Source: Candidatus Sericytochromatia bacterium S15B-MN24 CBMW_12 (lineage in GTDB: Bacteria > Cyanobacteriota > Sericytochromatia > S15B-MN24 > UBA4093). Taken from it: a DNA stretch of 64,000 nucleotides. Shown here piece by piece: positions 38,297 through 46,857 of the stretch. Position numbers and translations under genes: made by a program. The DNA lies in NCBI GenBank assembly GCA_002083825.1, contig DAZV01000019.1:21147-85146 (forward strand). Direction: 5' to 3'. Numbering within the stretch: position 1 is the stretch's first letter; each line of letters opens with the position of its first letter. Under the pieces are notes generated by a model that worked only from the letters and a program-made list of their open reading frames with translations, was not told the origin of the DNA and ran no database searches.

Positions 38297-40723
38297 ATGA
38301 TGCCATTACCTATCACTCCCTACGCGGAGGCGATCCGCACCGAACTGGCCACGCACCGGCGCTTGATTCTCTCCGCCCCCCCGGGGACGGGCAAGTCGAC
38401 CCAGGTGCCGCAGTTCCTGCTGCCCGAAGCGTCCACGGCGATGGTGCTGCAGCCTCGCCGGATCGCCGCGCGCTCCCTGGCTGCCCGGGTTGCCGCCGAA
38501 CGCGGCGAGTCCCTGGGCCAGACCGTCGGCTATCAGGTTCGCTTCGAGCGCAACGTCTCGGCCGCCACCCGCTTGATCTTCGCCACTTACGGCGTCTTCT
38601 GGCAGCAGCTGCAGCAGGCCCCCCTGATTCCCGGCATCTCGCTGGTCATCCTGGACGAGTTCCACGAGCGGACCCTGGAGGCCGATGCCTGCCTCGCCTG
38701 GCTCAAGCGCCTCCAGGAGGGCCCCCGCCCCGACCTCTCCCTGGTCGTCATGTCGGCCACCCTCGAAGGAGAGGCCCTCCGGGAATACCTGGATCGGCCG
38801 CCGTTCCTGGAGATCGATGCACGCTCCCACGGCGTGTCCATTGCCTATCAGTCGCCCCAGCAGCATGAGAGTCTGTGGAATCAGGCAGTTCGGGGTTTTC
38901 GTCACCTGCTTTCCGAGGGGTTGGAGGGCTCGGTGCTGATCTTCATGCCGGGAATCGGCGAGATTCGCCGCACGGTGGACGCCCTGGAGCCCTTCTGCCG
39001 CGAACGGGGCTTTCGGGTCCTCGAACTCAGCGGCTCCCAGAGTCCCGAGGCTCAGCAGCGGGCTCTCTCCTTGCCAGCCTCGGAGCCATGCGTGATCGTG
39101 GCGACCAACGTCGCCGAGACCTCCCTGACCATTCCCGGAGTGGTGGCCGTGATCGACTCGGGGCTCGCCCGGCATGCCGCCTACGACCCCCGCCGCGATC
39201 TCGACACCCTGAACCTGGGGCTCATCAGCCGCCAGAACGCGACCCAGCGGGCGGGCCGGGCGGGACGGCTCGGGCCGGGACGCTGCCTCCGGCTCTGGCC
39301 CCGGACTCATGAGAGCGCCATGCCCGAGGCGTTGATGCCAGAGATCCAGCGCCTGGATCTGTCCCGACTCGCGCTGTCATGCGCCGCGCTACCGGACCCC
39401 CTCCAATGGCTCGATCCCCCGCCGCCGGACCGCTGGGAACGAACCCGCGAACGCTTGCGCGATCTCGCGGCCCTGGACTCGGCTGGGAGCCTCACCCCCC
39501 TGGGGAAGCGCCTCCTGCGCTTTCCCTTGCCCCCCACGCTTGCAAGCGTGCTCATTGCCGCTCGAGAGGCAGGTTGCGCGACCCTCGCCGTGGCGATGAT
39601 CGCCGTCCTGGAGGCCGCCGATCGCCGGAGCGTGGCCGACGAGGGGGATCTCTACCGGTTGGGCCTCGCTCTGGCACAGGATCCTGGAGGGCGTAACTGG
39701 GGGCGTGAGGTGGGGGAGACCTTCCGCCAGCTCAAGGAGATGGCCAAGCCGAGCGAAGCCGACCGCGCGCAGGCCGAGGAACCGCTGGCGCCGGATTCCC
39801 AGGCCGACCGGGAGCGGCGCCGAGCCGTCACGGCTGCCTGGCTCGCGGCTTTCGCCCATCGCCTCGCGGCGAAGGCGGACAAGGCGTTTCAATTGGCCGA
39901 CGGCACCAAGGGCATGGTTTCTTCAGGCGGGCAGCCCGGCGACTTGATTCTCGCCCTGGAGCTGCACGAGGTGGGGGGTGCTCAAGGCCGCCAGGTCTCC
40001 ATTCCCCTCTATCTACCTTGCCAGGCGGACTGGGTAGCCTCCCGCGGAGAGCCCGAGATCGTCTGCGGGTGGGACGCCCAGCGCCAGCGGGTCGTCCAGG
40101 AGCGCCAATGGCGGGTCGGCGGCCTGGTGCTCCGCCGCGAACCGGTTCCCCCCGCTGATTGGAACCGAGCCCGGTCCGATGCCATGCTGGTCTCGAAGCT
40201 GATGGACGGCACGGTTTCCCTGGAGGCTCGGACCGAGGAGGTCGAGCAGGTGATCCGGCGCATCCGGCTGGCGGCCGAGGCCTGGCCCGGGGCGGGCATC
40301 CCGCGCCTCGACGACGAGGACTGGGAACTCCTTTACCACGAACTCGCGGCCGGCAAGGCTTCGGCGGGCGAGATCAAGGCGGAGGACCTCGACCGCGTGT
40401 TGCGGGACTACGTGGGCTGGGAGGCCATGGCCCGGATCGAGCGAGAGGCGCCCCGGAGCGTCCCCTTGTCGAATGGCCGAAAGGCCCGCATCACCTACTT
40501 CGACGGGGCTCCGCCGGAGCTCTCCGCGCGACTCGGCGATCTGCTCGGCATGCAGGGAACGCTCCGTCTCTACGAGGGCCGGGTACAGGTTCTCTTCGAT
40601 ATTTTGGCGCCCAACTACCGGACCGTCCAGAAGACCTTCGACCTGACCGGATTTTGGCGGAACACCTATCCCGAGGTCAAGAAGGAGTTGAAGCGGCGCT
40701 ATCCCAAGCATCCCTGGCCGTGA
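38297..40723 (+). CDS. hrpB: ATP-dependent helicase HrpB
   Basis: 808 aa, standard. DExH helicase: Walker A SAPPGTGKST (26-35), DEFHER (120-125, the HrpB form of motif II), MSATL (motif III), ATNVAETSLTIPGV and QRAGRAGRLGPGRCLRLW (motifs V and VI), then the HrpB-specific C-terminal domain (LSARLGDLLGMQGTL ... PEVKKELKRRYPKHPWP). Presumed RNA helicase; in E. coli linked to cell-wall synthase PBP1b. Start at ATG 38297 or 38300, with no clear ribosome site, only about 40 bp from the divergent crcB promoter. Confidence 0.95.
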   Translation: MMPLPITPYAEAIRTELATHRRLILSAPPGTGKSTQVPQFLLPEASTAMVLQPRRIAARSLAARVAAERGESLGQTVGYQVRFERNVSAATRLIFATYGVFWQQLQQAPLIPGISLVILDEFHERTLEADACLAWLKRLQEGPRPDLSLVVMSATLEGEALREYLDRPPFLEIDARSHGVSIAYQSPQQHESLWNQAVRGFRHLLSEGLEGSVLIFMPGIGEIRRTVDALEPFCRERGFRVLELSGSQSPEAQQRALSLPASEPCVIVATNVAETSLTIPGVVAVIDSGLARHAAYDPRRDLDTLNLGLISRQNATQRAGRAGRLGPGRCLRLWPRTHESAMPEALMPEIQRLDLSRLALSCAALPDPLQWLDPPPPDRWERTRERLRDLAALDSAGSLTPLGKRLLRFPLPPTLASVLIAAREAGCATLAVAMIAVLEAADRRSVADEGDLYRLGLALAQDPGGRNWGREVGETFRQLKEMAKPSEADRAQAEEPLAPDSQADRERRRAVTAAWLAAFAHRLAAKADKAFQLADGTKGMVSSGGQPGDLILALELHEVGGAQGRQVSIPLYLPCQADWVASRGEPEIVCGWDAQRQRVVQERQWRVGGLVLRREPVPPADWNRARSDAMLVSKLMDGTVSLEARTEEVEQVIRRIRLAAEAWPGAGIPRLDDEDWELLYHELAAGKASAGEIKAEDLDRVLRDYVGWEAMARIEREAPRSVPLSNGRKARITYFDGAPPELSARLGDLLGMQGTLRLYEGRVQVLFDILAPNYRTVQKTFDLTGFWRNTYPEVKKELKRRYPKHPWP

Positions 40724-40844
40724 GGATCGTTCCCCGTTCCCGTCGTGAACCCTTTGTCGTCAGTGTCCTCCGCGTTTCCGGGCTGCTATAGTCGGGCTGA
40801 ATTCGGAGCGGGGGACGTGCGGGAGCGGGAGGAGGGCTGGAGCG

Positions 40845-41285
40845 ATGCCGATTCGGAAGGCGCACGCGGTTTGGGAAGGCGACTTGCCGCGGGGGAAGGG
40901 CCAGATGAGCCTCGGGAGCGGGGCGTACGAGGGTGCGTACTCCTTTCAGACCCGGATGGGAGATACGCCCGGAACGAACCCTGAAGAACTGATTGGCGCC
41001 GCGCTGGCCGGCTGCTTCTCGATGGCGCTATCGAACGGGTTGACCCAGGCGGCCCAGGCTCCCGAGCGGATCCGGACCGATGCCGAGGTTCACTTCGAAA
41101 AGCGGGACGGCGGCTGGGCCATCTCCCGGATCGACCTGACGACCGATGTCGAGATGGCGGGGATAGACGAGGCGGCCTTTCGGGCGATCGCCGAAGAGGC
41201 CAAGAAGGCCTGTCCCGTATCGAAGGCGCTGACCGGCACGGAGATCCGGCTGGAGGCCCATCTACTGTCCGGAGCCACCCGCTGA
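40845..41285 (+). CDS. osmC: OsmC-family peroxiredoxin
   Basis: 146 aa. OsmC signatures: GTNPEELIGAALAGCFSMAL with the peroxidatic Cys57, and AEEAKKACPVSKAL with resolving Cys123. Reduces organic hydroperoxides in the cytoplasm. GGAG precedes the ATG. Its 3' end overlaps by 24 bp the convergent HxlR-type regulator, which has a conserved redox cysteine, so the two may belong to one oxidative-stress unit. Confidence 0.92.
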   Translation: MPIRKAHAVWEGDLPRGKGQMSLGSGAYEGAYSFQTRMGDTPGTNPEELIGAALAGCFSMALSNGLTQAAQAPERIRTDAEVHFEKRDGGWAISRIDLTTDVEMAGIDEAAFRAIAEEAKKACPVSKALTGTEIRLEAHLLSGATR

Positions 41286-41669
41286 CCCCGCGTTCACGGG
41301 CACGTCTCCGAGGGGCAAGGCGGGGGTGGAGCCTGTGCAACGGGGTTCCGCGACGTACCAGTTCTCGGCGATCGCCGCCAGCTCCTTGATCACCGGCGAA
41401 AGCTCGCACATTCGCTCGGTGACGCCGTAGGTCACCTGGGGGGGGATCGTCGCTTCGTAGTCACGATAGAGCAGTCCGGCGTCCACGAGCTTGCGCAGGC
41501 GTTCGGCCAGGACTTTGCTCGAAACCCCGGAAATCTGCTTTTTGAGGGAGCCGAAGCGGGTTGGACCGTGCTCTCCGAGGATCCAGAGGATGTAGATGGT
41601 CCAGGGCCCCGAGAGCAGGCACATGAGCTTGCCCATCGGGCAATCGGCGTCCAGTCTTGGATTCGACAT
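41262..41669 (-). CDS. HxlR-family transcriptional regulator
   Basis: 135 aa. Winged helix of the HxlR/DUF24 type: CPMGKLMCLLSGPWTIYILWIL at 10-31 with the conserved N-terminal Cys10 used for thiol sensing, then RFGSLKKQISGVSSKVLAERLRKLVDAGLLYRD. Convergent with and overlapping osmC, divergent from the DUF5069 gene. The shared 136-bp upstream region contains GTTACT (41704-41709) and AGTAAC (41748-41753) in inverted orientation, possible binding sites. Confidence 0.92.
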   Translation of the reverse strand: MSNPRLDADCPMGKLMCLLSGPWTIYILWILGEHGPTRFGSLKKQISGVSSKVLAERLRKLVDAGLLYRDYEATIPPQVTYGVTERMCELSPVIKELAAIAENWYVAEPRCTGSTPALPLGDVPVNAGSAGGSGQ

Positions 41670-41805
41670 GGCGTTCCTCTTCAGCGGTCCGAACGACCGG
41701 GTGGTTACTATTGGGCACTTACTTTACATTTGTGGCTGGTGTACTACAGTAACAGGTGTCGGCCTTCCGGTCGACGTCATGCGTTCCCCCAGAAAGGATC
41801 CTTCA

Positions 41806-42252
41806 ATGCAGCCAGCTCTGGATTTGACCCGCGAGTTTCCCCGTAGCCCGTTCGATGCGATCGCCGGGTACTTCTGGCTTCCTCGTTTGATCGACAAGAC
41901 CCGTGCCCATTTCGCCGGCACTCGGGGCGAGTACATGGCTTATCCCTGTCCTTCGGATGTGCGCTTCATCGAGTTCTTCGGTCTGGACGTCGAGGCCTTG
42001 GGTGAGGTGATCAAGTCCATGGCGAGCGACGACGCGATCGCCGCCTGGATCATGGATCATCAGGTTTCCCGCACGGCCGAGGAAGTTGCGGGTTTTCTCA
42101 AGCTCCTCTCCGTCCCACCGGCGGATCCCAGCAAGGCGGCCTACCTCGCTGCTCAGGCCAAGGCCGTCGCTCCTGACCGCAACGACATCGACACCTTCTC
42201 CAAGCTGATCTGCGTCGAGGAGAACCATCCCATTCCCGCTCACCTGACTTAG
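41806..42252 (+). CDS. DUF5069 domain protein
   Basis: 148 aa. Matches the DUF5069 pattern from the start: LDLTREFPRSPFDAIAGYFWLPRLIDKTRA, GEYMAYPCPSDVRFIEFFGLD, DDAIAAWIMDHQ. Function unknown; no catalytic motif is evident. ATG 41806 is preceded by AAAGGATC. Divergent from the HxlR regulator, which may control it. The frame extends upstream but lacks similarity there. Confidence 0.85.
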   Translation: MQPALDLTREFPRSPFDAIAGYFWLPRLIDKTRAHFAGTRGEYMAYPCPSDVRFIEFFGLDVEALGEVIKSMASDDAIAAWIMDHQVSRTAEEVAGFLKLLSVPPADPSKAAYLAAQAKAVAPDRNDIDTFSKLICVEENHPIPAHLT

Positions 42253-42260
42253 TTCCGAGC

Positions 42261-43868
42261 CTATCGACCTTTCACCATGCTCAAGGCCACGGCTTCCGCC
42301 ACCTTGATCCCGTCGATGCCGGCCGAAAGGATGCCTCCCGCGTACCCCGCCCCTTCGCCGGCGGGGTAGAGGCCGACCGTGTTGACGCTCTGAAAGTCGT
42401 CCCCGCGCTTGATCCGGATGGGCGAGGACGTGCGGGTTTCGACTCCCGTCAACATGGCGCCCGCCATGGCGAAGCCCTTGATCTGCCTGTCGAAGGCGGG
42501 AAGCGCTTCCCGGATGGCGGCGACGGCGTAATCCGGAAGGCTCGCGCTCAGGTCGCTCATGCGCACCCCCGGCCGGTAGGATGGCTTGACGGTTCCTGGC
42601 GCGTTCGACGGGCGACCTGCGAGGAAGTCCCCCACCAACTGGGCGGGCGCATCGTAGTTGCCGCCGCCCAGGACGAAGGCTTGCTCCTCGAGGCGTCGTT
42701 GAAGCGCGATTCCCGCCAGCGGATGGCCCGGATAATCCTCGGGCGTGATCCCGACGACGATGGCCGAGTTGGCGTTCTGCTCGTCTCGCGAGTATTGGCT
42801 CATCCCGTTGGTGACCAGCTTCCCCGGCTCCGAGGCGGCCGCGACCACCAGCCCACCCGGACACATGCAGAAGCTGTAGACCGAGCGCCCGTTCTTGCTG
42901 TGATGAACCAGCTTGTAATCGGCCGCGCCCAGCAGCTTGCTGCCGGCGTTGGGGCCGTAGCGCGCCTCGTCGATGAGCGCTTGCGGATGCTCGATCCGAA
43001 AGCCGATCGAGAAGGGCTTGGCCTCGATGTAAACTCCCCGATCATGGAGCATCTCGAAGGTGTCGCGGGCGCTGTGACCCACGGCGAGCACCACGTGATC
43101 GCTCTCGAGGTACGTTCCCCCGGATAACCGTACTCCCTGGACCTTGCCGTCCCGGATGTCGAGTTCGTCCACCCGGCTCTCGAAGTGGAACTCGCCTCCG
43201 AGCGATTCGATGGTCGCGCGAAGCTTCTGGACGATCCCCACCAGCCGGTAGGTCCCGATGTGGGGGCGGTTGACGTAGAGAATCTCCGGCGAGGCCCCGG
43301 CCTCGACGAACTCGGTCAGGACCTTGCGCCCATGATGATGGGGATCCTTCACCTGGCTGTAAAGTTTGCCGTCGGAGAAGGTCCCTGCGCCGCCCTCGCC
43401 GAATTGCGCGTTGGACTCCGGGTTCAGCTCCTGTCCCAGGCGCCAGAAGCCGAAGGTGTCCTTGGTGCGGTCGAGGACCTTCTTTCCGCGTTCCAGGATG
43501 ATCGGCCGGAACCCCATGCGCGCGAGCATCAAGCCGGCGAACAGGCCGCATGGACCGGCGCCGATCACGACCGGTCGGCGATTCAGCCCGTCCGGGGCTT
43601 TTGCGACCATCCGGTAGGTCGCGTCCGGTGTCGGATTGACGTGGGGATCCTTGGCGTGGCGCTCGAAGAGTCGCCCTTCCCGCGGCGTCTCGACGTCGAG
43701 GATGTAGACGAAGAGGGGGAAGGCCTTCTTGCGGGCATCGACGCTGCGCTTGAAGATGGTGTAGCCGATCAGATCTTCGGGAGCCAGGTTCAGCTTGGCG
43801 AGGATGGCGGATCGGAGGGCGTCCTCGGCATGATCGAGGGGGAGTTTGATTTCGGCGAGTCTCAACAT
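42261..43868 (-). CDS. Uncharacterised FAD-dependent dehydrogenase (COG2509)
   Basis: 535 aa. N-terminal 80 residues are the small alpha/beta domain typical of the family (LAEIKLPLDHAEDALRSAI; KRSVDARKKAFPLFVYILDVE). Then the FAD-binding core: VVIGAGPCGLFAGLMLARMGFRPIILERG, FGEGGAGTFSDGKLYSQVKDP, VVLAVGHSARDTFEMLHDRGV, a CMCPGGLVV motif and the C-terminal GLYPAGEGAGYAGGILSAGIDGIKVAEAV. Substrate unknown. ATG 43868 has AGGAA upstream; the earlier ATG at 43889 lacks one. Confidence 0.92.
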   Translation of the reverse strand: MLRLAEIKLPLDHAEDALRSAILAKLNLAPEDLIGYTIFKRSVDARKKAFPLFVYILDVETPREGRLFERHAKDPHVNPTPDATYRMVAKAPDGLNRRPVVIGAGPCGLFAGLMLARMGFRPIILERGKKVLDRTKDTFGFWRLGQELNPESNAQFGEGGAGTFSDGKLYSQVKDPHHHGRKVLTEFVEAGASPEILYVNRPHIGTYRLVGIVQKLRATIESLGGEFHFESRVDELDIRDGKVQGVRLSGGTYLESDHVVLAVGHSARDTFEMLHDRGVYIEAKPFSIGFRIEHPQALIDEARYGPNAGSKLLGAADYKLVHHSKNGRSVYSFCMCPGGLVVAAASEPGKLVTNGMSQYSRDEQNANSAIVVGITPEDYPGHPLAGIALQRRLEEQAFVLGGGNYDAPAQLVGDFLAGRPSNAPGTVKPSYRPGVRMSDLSASLPDYAVAAIREALPAFDRQIKGFAMAGAMLTGVETRTSSPIRIKRGDDFQSVNTVGLYPAGEGAGYAGGILSAGIDGIKVAEAVALSMVKGR

Positions 43869-43999
43869 CGGTAAGTTCCTGAGGATCATCGTGGGGCGTC
43901 AGCGCTCCCAGTAAACCACATTCGGCACGGCAAACGGCTTGCGAGCTTGGTTACCGCGCCGGTGACCGCCAGGACCCGCCGCGTTAGGGCGGCCTCACG

Positions 44000-44749
44000 T
44001 CACGCCTTGCCGCGCCCGACTCTCATCGAGAGCGGCCACGTCACCCGCCTCGGTTTTTCAGGATCCCCCCACTGCCGCGCGAGATCGCGCTCGATCAGAG
44101 AAACCGGATCGTGGCCATGAGCCGCCTGATAGCGGCGAGATGCCGACCAGCTTCGCAGATAGCCGAGCAGATCGGCCAATGGCCAATCCACCTCCAGCTT
44201 CAGTGGCGGCGGCACCCGTTCATCGAAGGGCCACGGCAGCGTGCGGTAGCCGGCTTCCAGCAATTTTCGCTCGGGTGGCCAGTAGGGGCCGACGGTTTCG
44301 CGATAGAAGTCATCGAGCAGCCCGTTGATGTCGGGCGGCATGTCGAACTGTTCATAGCACCAGGCCGCGATCACGCCACCAGGCTTGAGCACGCGCTGCG
44401 CCTCGATGAAGAAGCGGTCGATATCGAACCAGTGCAGGGCCTGTGCCACGGTCAGAAGGTCGACGCTCGCGTCAGGCAGGCTGCATGATTCGGCCGGCTC
44501 GCAGGCGTAGCCGATGTTGGGACGCGGTTCCGCGTGCTCGATCTGGGCCGCGCTCGCATCCGTGGCATGGATCCGTTCGAAGTACGGCGCCAAGGCCACG
44601 GCGGCCTGGCCATTGCCGGTGGCGCAGTCCCAGGCCAGCTGACGGCTCGGCGCTTCTGCCGCCAACCAAGCGAACATCTGATCGGGGTAACGCGGTCGAA
44701 ACGCCGCGTAGGCGGCCGCGTGACCGGAAAAATGATCCTTGAAGCTCAT
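44000..44749 (-). CDS. Class I SAM-dependent methyltransferase
   Basis: 249 aa, Methyltransf_11 type. LAWDCATGNGQAAVALAPYF (motif I), IHATDASAAQIEHA (motif II acidic residue), DLLTVAQALHWFDIDRFFIEAQRVLKPGGVIAAWC (motifs IV and V). Resembles small-molecule methyltransferases of the yeast TMT1/trans-aconitate type; the substrate cannot be read. It starts 7 bp from the stop of the hybrid kinase upstream on the same strand, so it may be co-transcribed. Confidence 0.9.
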   Translation of the reverse strand: MSFKDHFSGHAAAYAAFRPRYPDQMFAWLAAEAPSRQLAWDCATGNGQAAVALAPYFERIHATDASAAQIEHAEPRPNIGYACEPAESCSLPDASVDLLTVAQALHWFDIDRFFIEAQRVLKPGGVIAAWCYEQFDMPPDINGLLDDFYRETVGPYWPPERKLLEAGYRTLPWPFDERVPPPLKLEVDWPLADLLGYLRSWSASRRYQAAHGHDPVSLIERDLARQWGDPEKPRRVTWPLSMRVGRGKA

Positions 44750-44756
44750 GGCGTCC

Positions 44757-46322
44757 TCATGACGAGCGCGTCACGAATGCCTTTGACAAGTAGTGAGCCA
44801 TCTCCTCGCGCTTCATCGGCTTTGTTAGGACGGCATCTGCGCCTGCCGCGAGTCCCTCTTTTCGATCCGGGCCATTGCCCATGGGGAGGACCAGAATGAT
44901 GTTGCTGCCTGCCGCCTGTGGGCATTCCCTCAGTCGTCGCGTGGTCTCCAGGCCGTCCATCTCACGCATCAGCATGCCGTTTATCAAGATAACGGCGAAG
45001 TGCCGCCCTTCGCCGCAACATAACCGAATCGCCTCGCTCCCCTCCGCGACCGACATGACCGTGTGGCCCAGGCTCGTGAAGAGGTACATGATGACCTCGG
45101 TGTTGTTCGGGTCGTCGCCGACCACCAGGACGTCCATTGGCGCCTGATGCACAAGGCTTGGGGCTCGCACGGGCAGCGAGAACCAAAACGTGCTTCCTTT
45201 CCCAAGCTCGCTAATGACCCCGATCTGCCCGCCATGCGCGTCTACCACGGCCTTGCTGATGGAAAGCCCGAGCCCTGTTCCCCCGTACCTGCGCGTGGAG
45301 CTCATGTCGAGTTGGCTGAACGGCTTGAAGAGATTCGGCAGGTCCTCGGGCGTGATTCCGATACCGGTATCCGACACCTCGGTCATCAGTTCACCTCCGA
45401 TACGGCGAGCTTTTAGCCTGACCGTACCTTCTTCGGGCGTAAATTTGATGGCATTCTCCAAGAGGTTGCTCAGAACCCTGGAGACGCGCTCGCCGTCAAT
45501 CTCGATCTCGCCAGTTGCCTGCACGTCCACCTCGAGCGTGATCCGTTTCTCTGCCGCATAGGATCGGAGGATCGAGATCACCTCGTTCACGATCGGAAGG
45601 TAGTCGGTCATGGCGGGCGCAAGCTGGAACTTGCCTGCCAAGATCCAGCTCATGTCGACCAGATTGTTCACGACCGACATCATCCGGTCGGTCCCGTAGA
45701 GAATCTTTTTCAGGCATTCGCGCTGAGGTTGAGGGACGGGCCCCAGCAACTCGTCATCGAGGATGCTGGCGAATCCCATGATGAAGTTGAGTGGGGTCCG
45801 GAGCTCGTGGCTGATCACGGATAGGAAGTTGTTCTTGAAGTGCTCCGTTTCCAGACACGATTCATAGGACTTCTCCAACTGGCGGGTTCGCTCGGACACC
45901 AGCAGCTCGAGATCCTCGGAACGTTTTTCGGCAGCATCGTGCTCCGCCTTGAGGTTCAGCATCGCGCGAACACGAATGCTCACCTCGAAGGGGTCCAACG
46001 GCTTGTTGAGGATATCGTGGGCTCCCAAACCGAGGGCCTTGATCCTCACTTCTCGCTCGAAGGCTACCGTCTGCACGATGACCGGGAGGAAAGGGTGATC
46101 GAACTTTTGGAGTTCTTCCAGCACTTCGAGCCCGTTTCGTACCGGCATGATGACGTCGAGAAGCATGAGGTCGGGACAATCCCGCTTGATGGCGACCAGG
46201 GCTTCATCGCCATTGACGGCTTCCTCGATTTCATAGCCCTCGGGCTGCAGGATCTTTCTCAAGACCTGGCGGCTGTTTTCGTGGTCGTCCACGACCAAGA
46301 TGCGCGGCTTTTTATGCGTCAT
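44757..46322 (-). CDS. Hybrid sensor: receiver - histidine kinase - degenerate receiver
   Basis: 521 aa, soluble. Receiver 1 (about 7-125) has Asp56 (DLMLLDVIMP) and Lys in LNKPLDP. A coiled-coil linker leads to HisKA with His172 (SHELRTPLNF) and an ATPase domain (NAIKFTPEEG, DTGIGITPEDLP, GGTGLGLSISKAVVDAHGG, GKGSTFWFSLPV). A second receiver (about 396-521) keeps GDD and TKP but has Asn-Gly instead of the acceptor Asp (AVILINGMLM), so it should not be phosphorylated. GGAGAG precedes ATG 46322. Third gene of the phosphorelay cluster. Confidence 0.93.
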   Translation of the reverse strand: MTHKKPRILVVDDHENSRQVLRKILQPEGYEIEEAVNGDEALVAIKRDCPDLMLLDVIMPVRNGLEVLEELQKFDHPFLPVIVQTVAFEREVRIKALGLGAHDILNKPLDPFEVSIRVRAMLNLKAEHDAAEKRSEDLELLVSERTRQLEKSYESCLETEHFKNNFLSVISHELRTPLNFIMGFASILDDELLGPVPQPQRECLKKILYGTDRMMSVVNNLVDMSWILAGKFQLAPAMTDYLPIVNEVISILRSYAAEKRITLEVDVQATGEIEIDGERVSRVLSNLLENAIKFTPEEGTVRLKARRIGGELMTEVSDTGIGITPEDLPNLFKPFSQLDMSSTRRYGGTGLGLSISKAVVDAHGGQIGVISELGKGSTFWFSLPVRAPSLVHQAPMDVLVVGDDPNNTEVIMYLFTSLGHTVMSVAEGSEAIRLCCGEGRHFAVILINGMLMREMDGLETTRRLRECPQAAGSNIILVLPMGNGPDRKEGLAAGADAVLTKPMKREEMAHYLSKAFVTRSS

Positions 46323-46437
46323 GACGCTCTCTCCAGTCGCTGACGATCCCCCCAGGATGGTGGGTGCGAGGCGAATGCCACCTGCGACGGGCCCATGCTC
46401 GCCCATGCGCATGGAACGGGACGCCGGGGAATAGGCG

Positions 46438-46857
46438 TTACGTGGGTTTCGGTGCCTCCTGACTTCCGGGCGACATCGCCACCGATCGTATTTCCGGCCG
46501 CAGGTAGCCATTGATCTCGTCCATCAGTTTTCTGGGCGAGATCGGCTTGGAAATGTAGCCGTCGAAGCCAGCTGACATGACCTTCTCGCGATCGCCCACC
46601 ATCGCCAGGGCCGTCACGGCGACCATCGGAGTGGCATGAAGATCAGGATTGAGCTTGAGACGCCGCAGCACCTCGTCTCCGTTCATCTCGGGCATGAGCA
46701 TATCAATCAGGATGAGATGGGGCCGCTCGCGGATCGCCATCTCGATGCCCTCGACCCCATCCCGGGCCAAAATGGGCACATGGCCGAAGCCCTGGATGAC
46801 GGTTCGCATCAATTCCAGGTTTGTGAGGTTGTCCTCAATCACGAGAATACATGCCAT
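46438..46857 (-). CDS. Single-domain response regulator (DivK-like)
   Basis: 139 aa. A lone receiver: VIEDNLTNLELMRTVI with the acidic pair, Asp52 in LILIDMLMPEMNG, Thr in VAVTALAM and Lys in YISKPISP. A tail of about 18 residues follows. No output domain, so it should shuttle phosphate or act by protein contact. It overlaps the 3' end of the seven-PAS kinase by 23 bp and has GGAGGA upstream, so the kinase is probably its phosphodonor. Confidence 0.94.
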   Translation of the reverse strand: MACILVIEDNLTNLELMRTVIQGFGHVPILARDGVEGIEMAIRERPHLILIDMLMPEMNGDEVLRRLKLNPDLHATPMVAVTALAMVGDREKVMSAGFDGYISKPISPRKLMDEINGYLRPEIRSVAMSPGSQEAPKPT

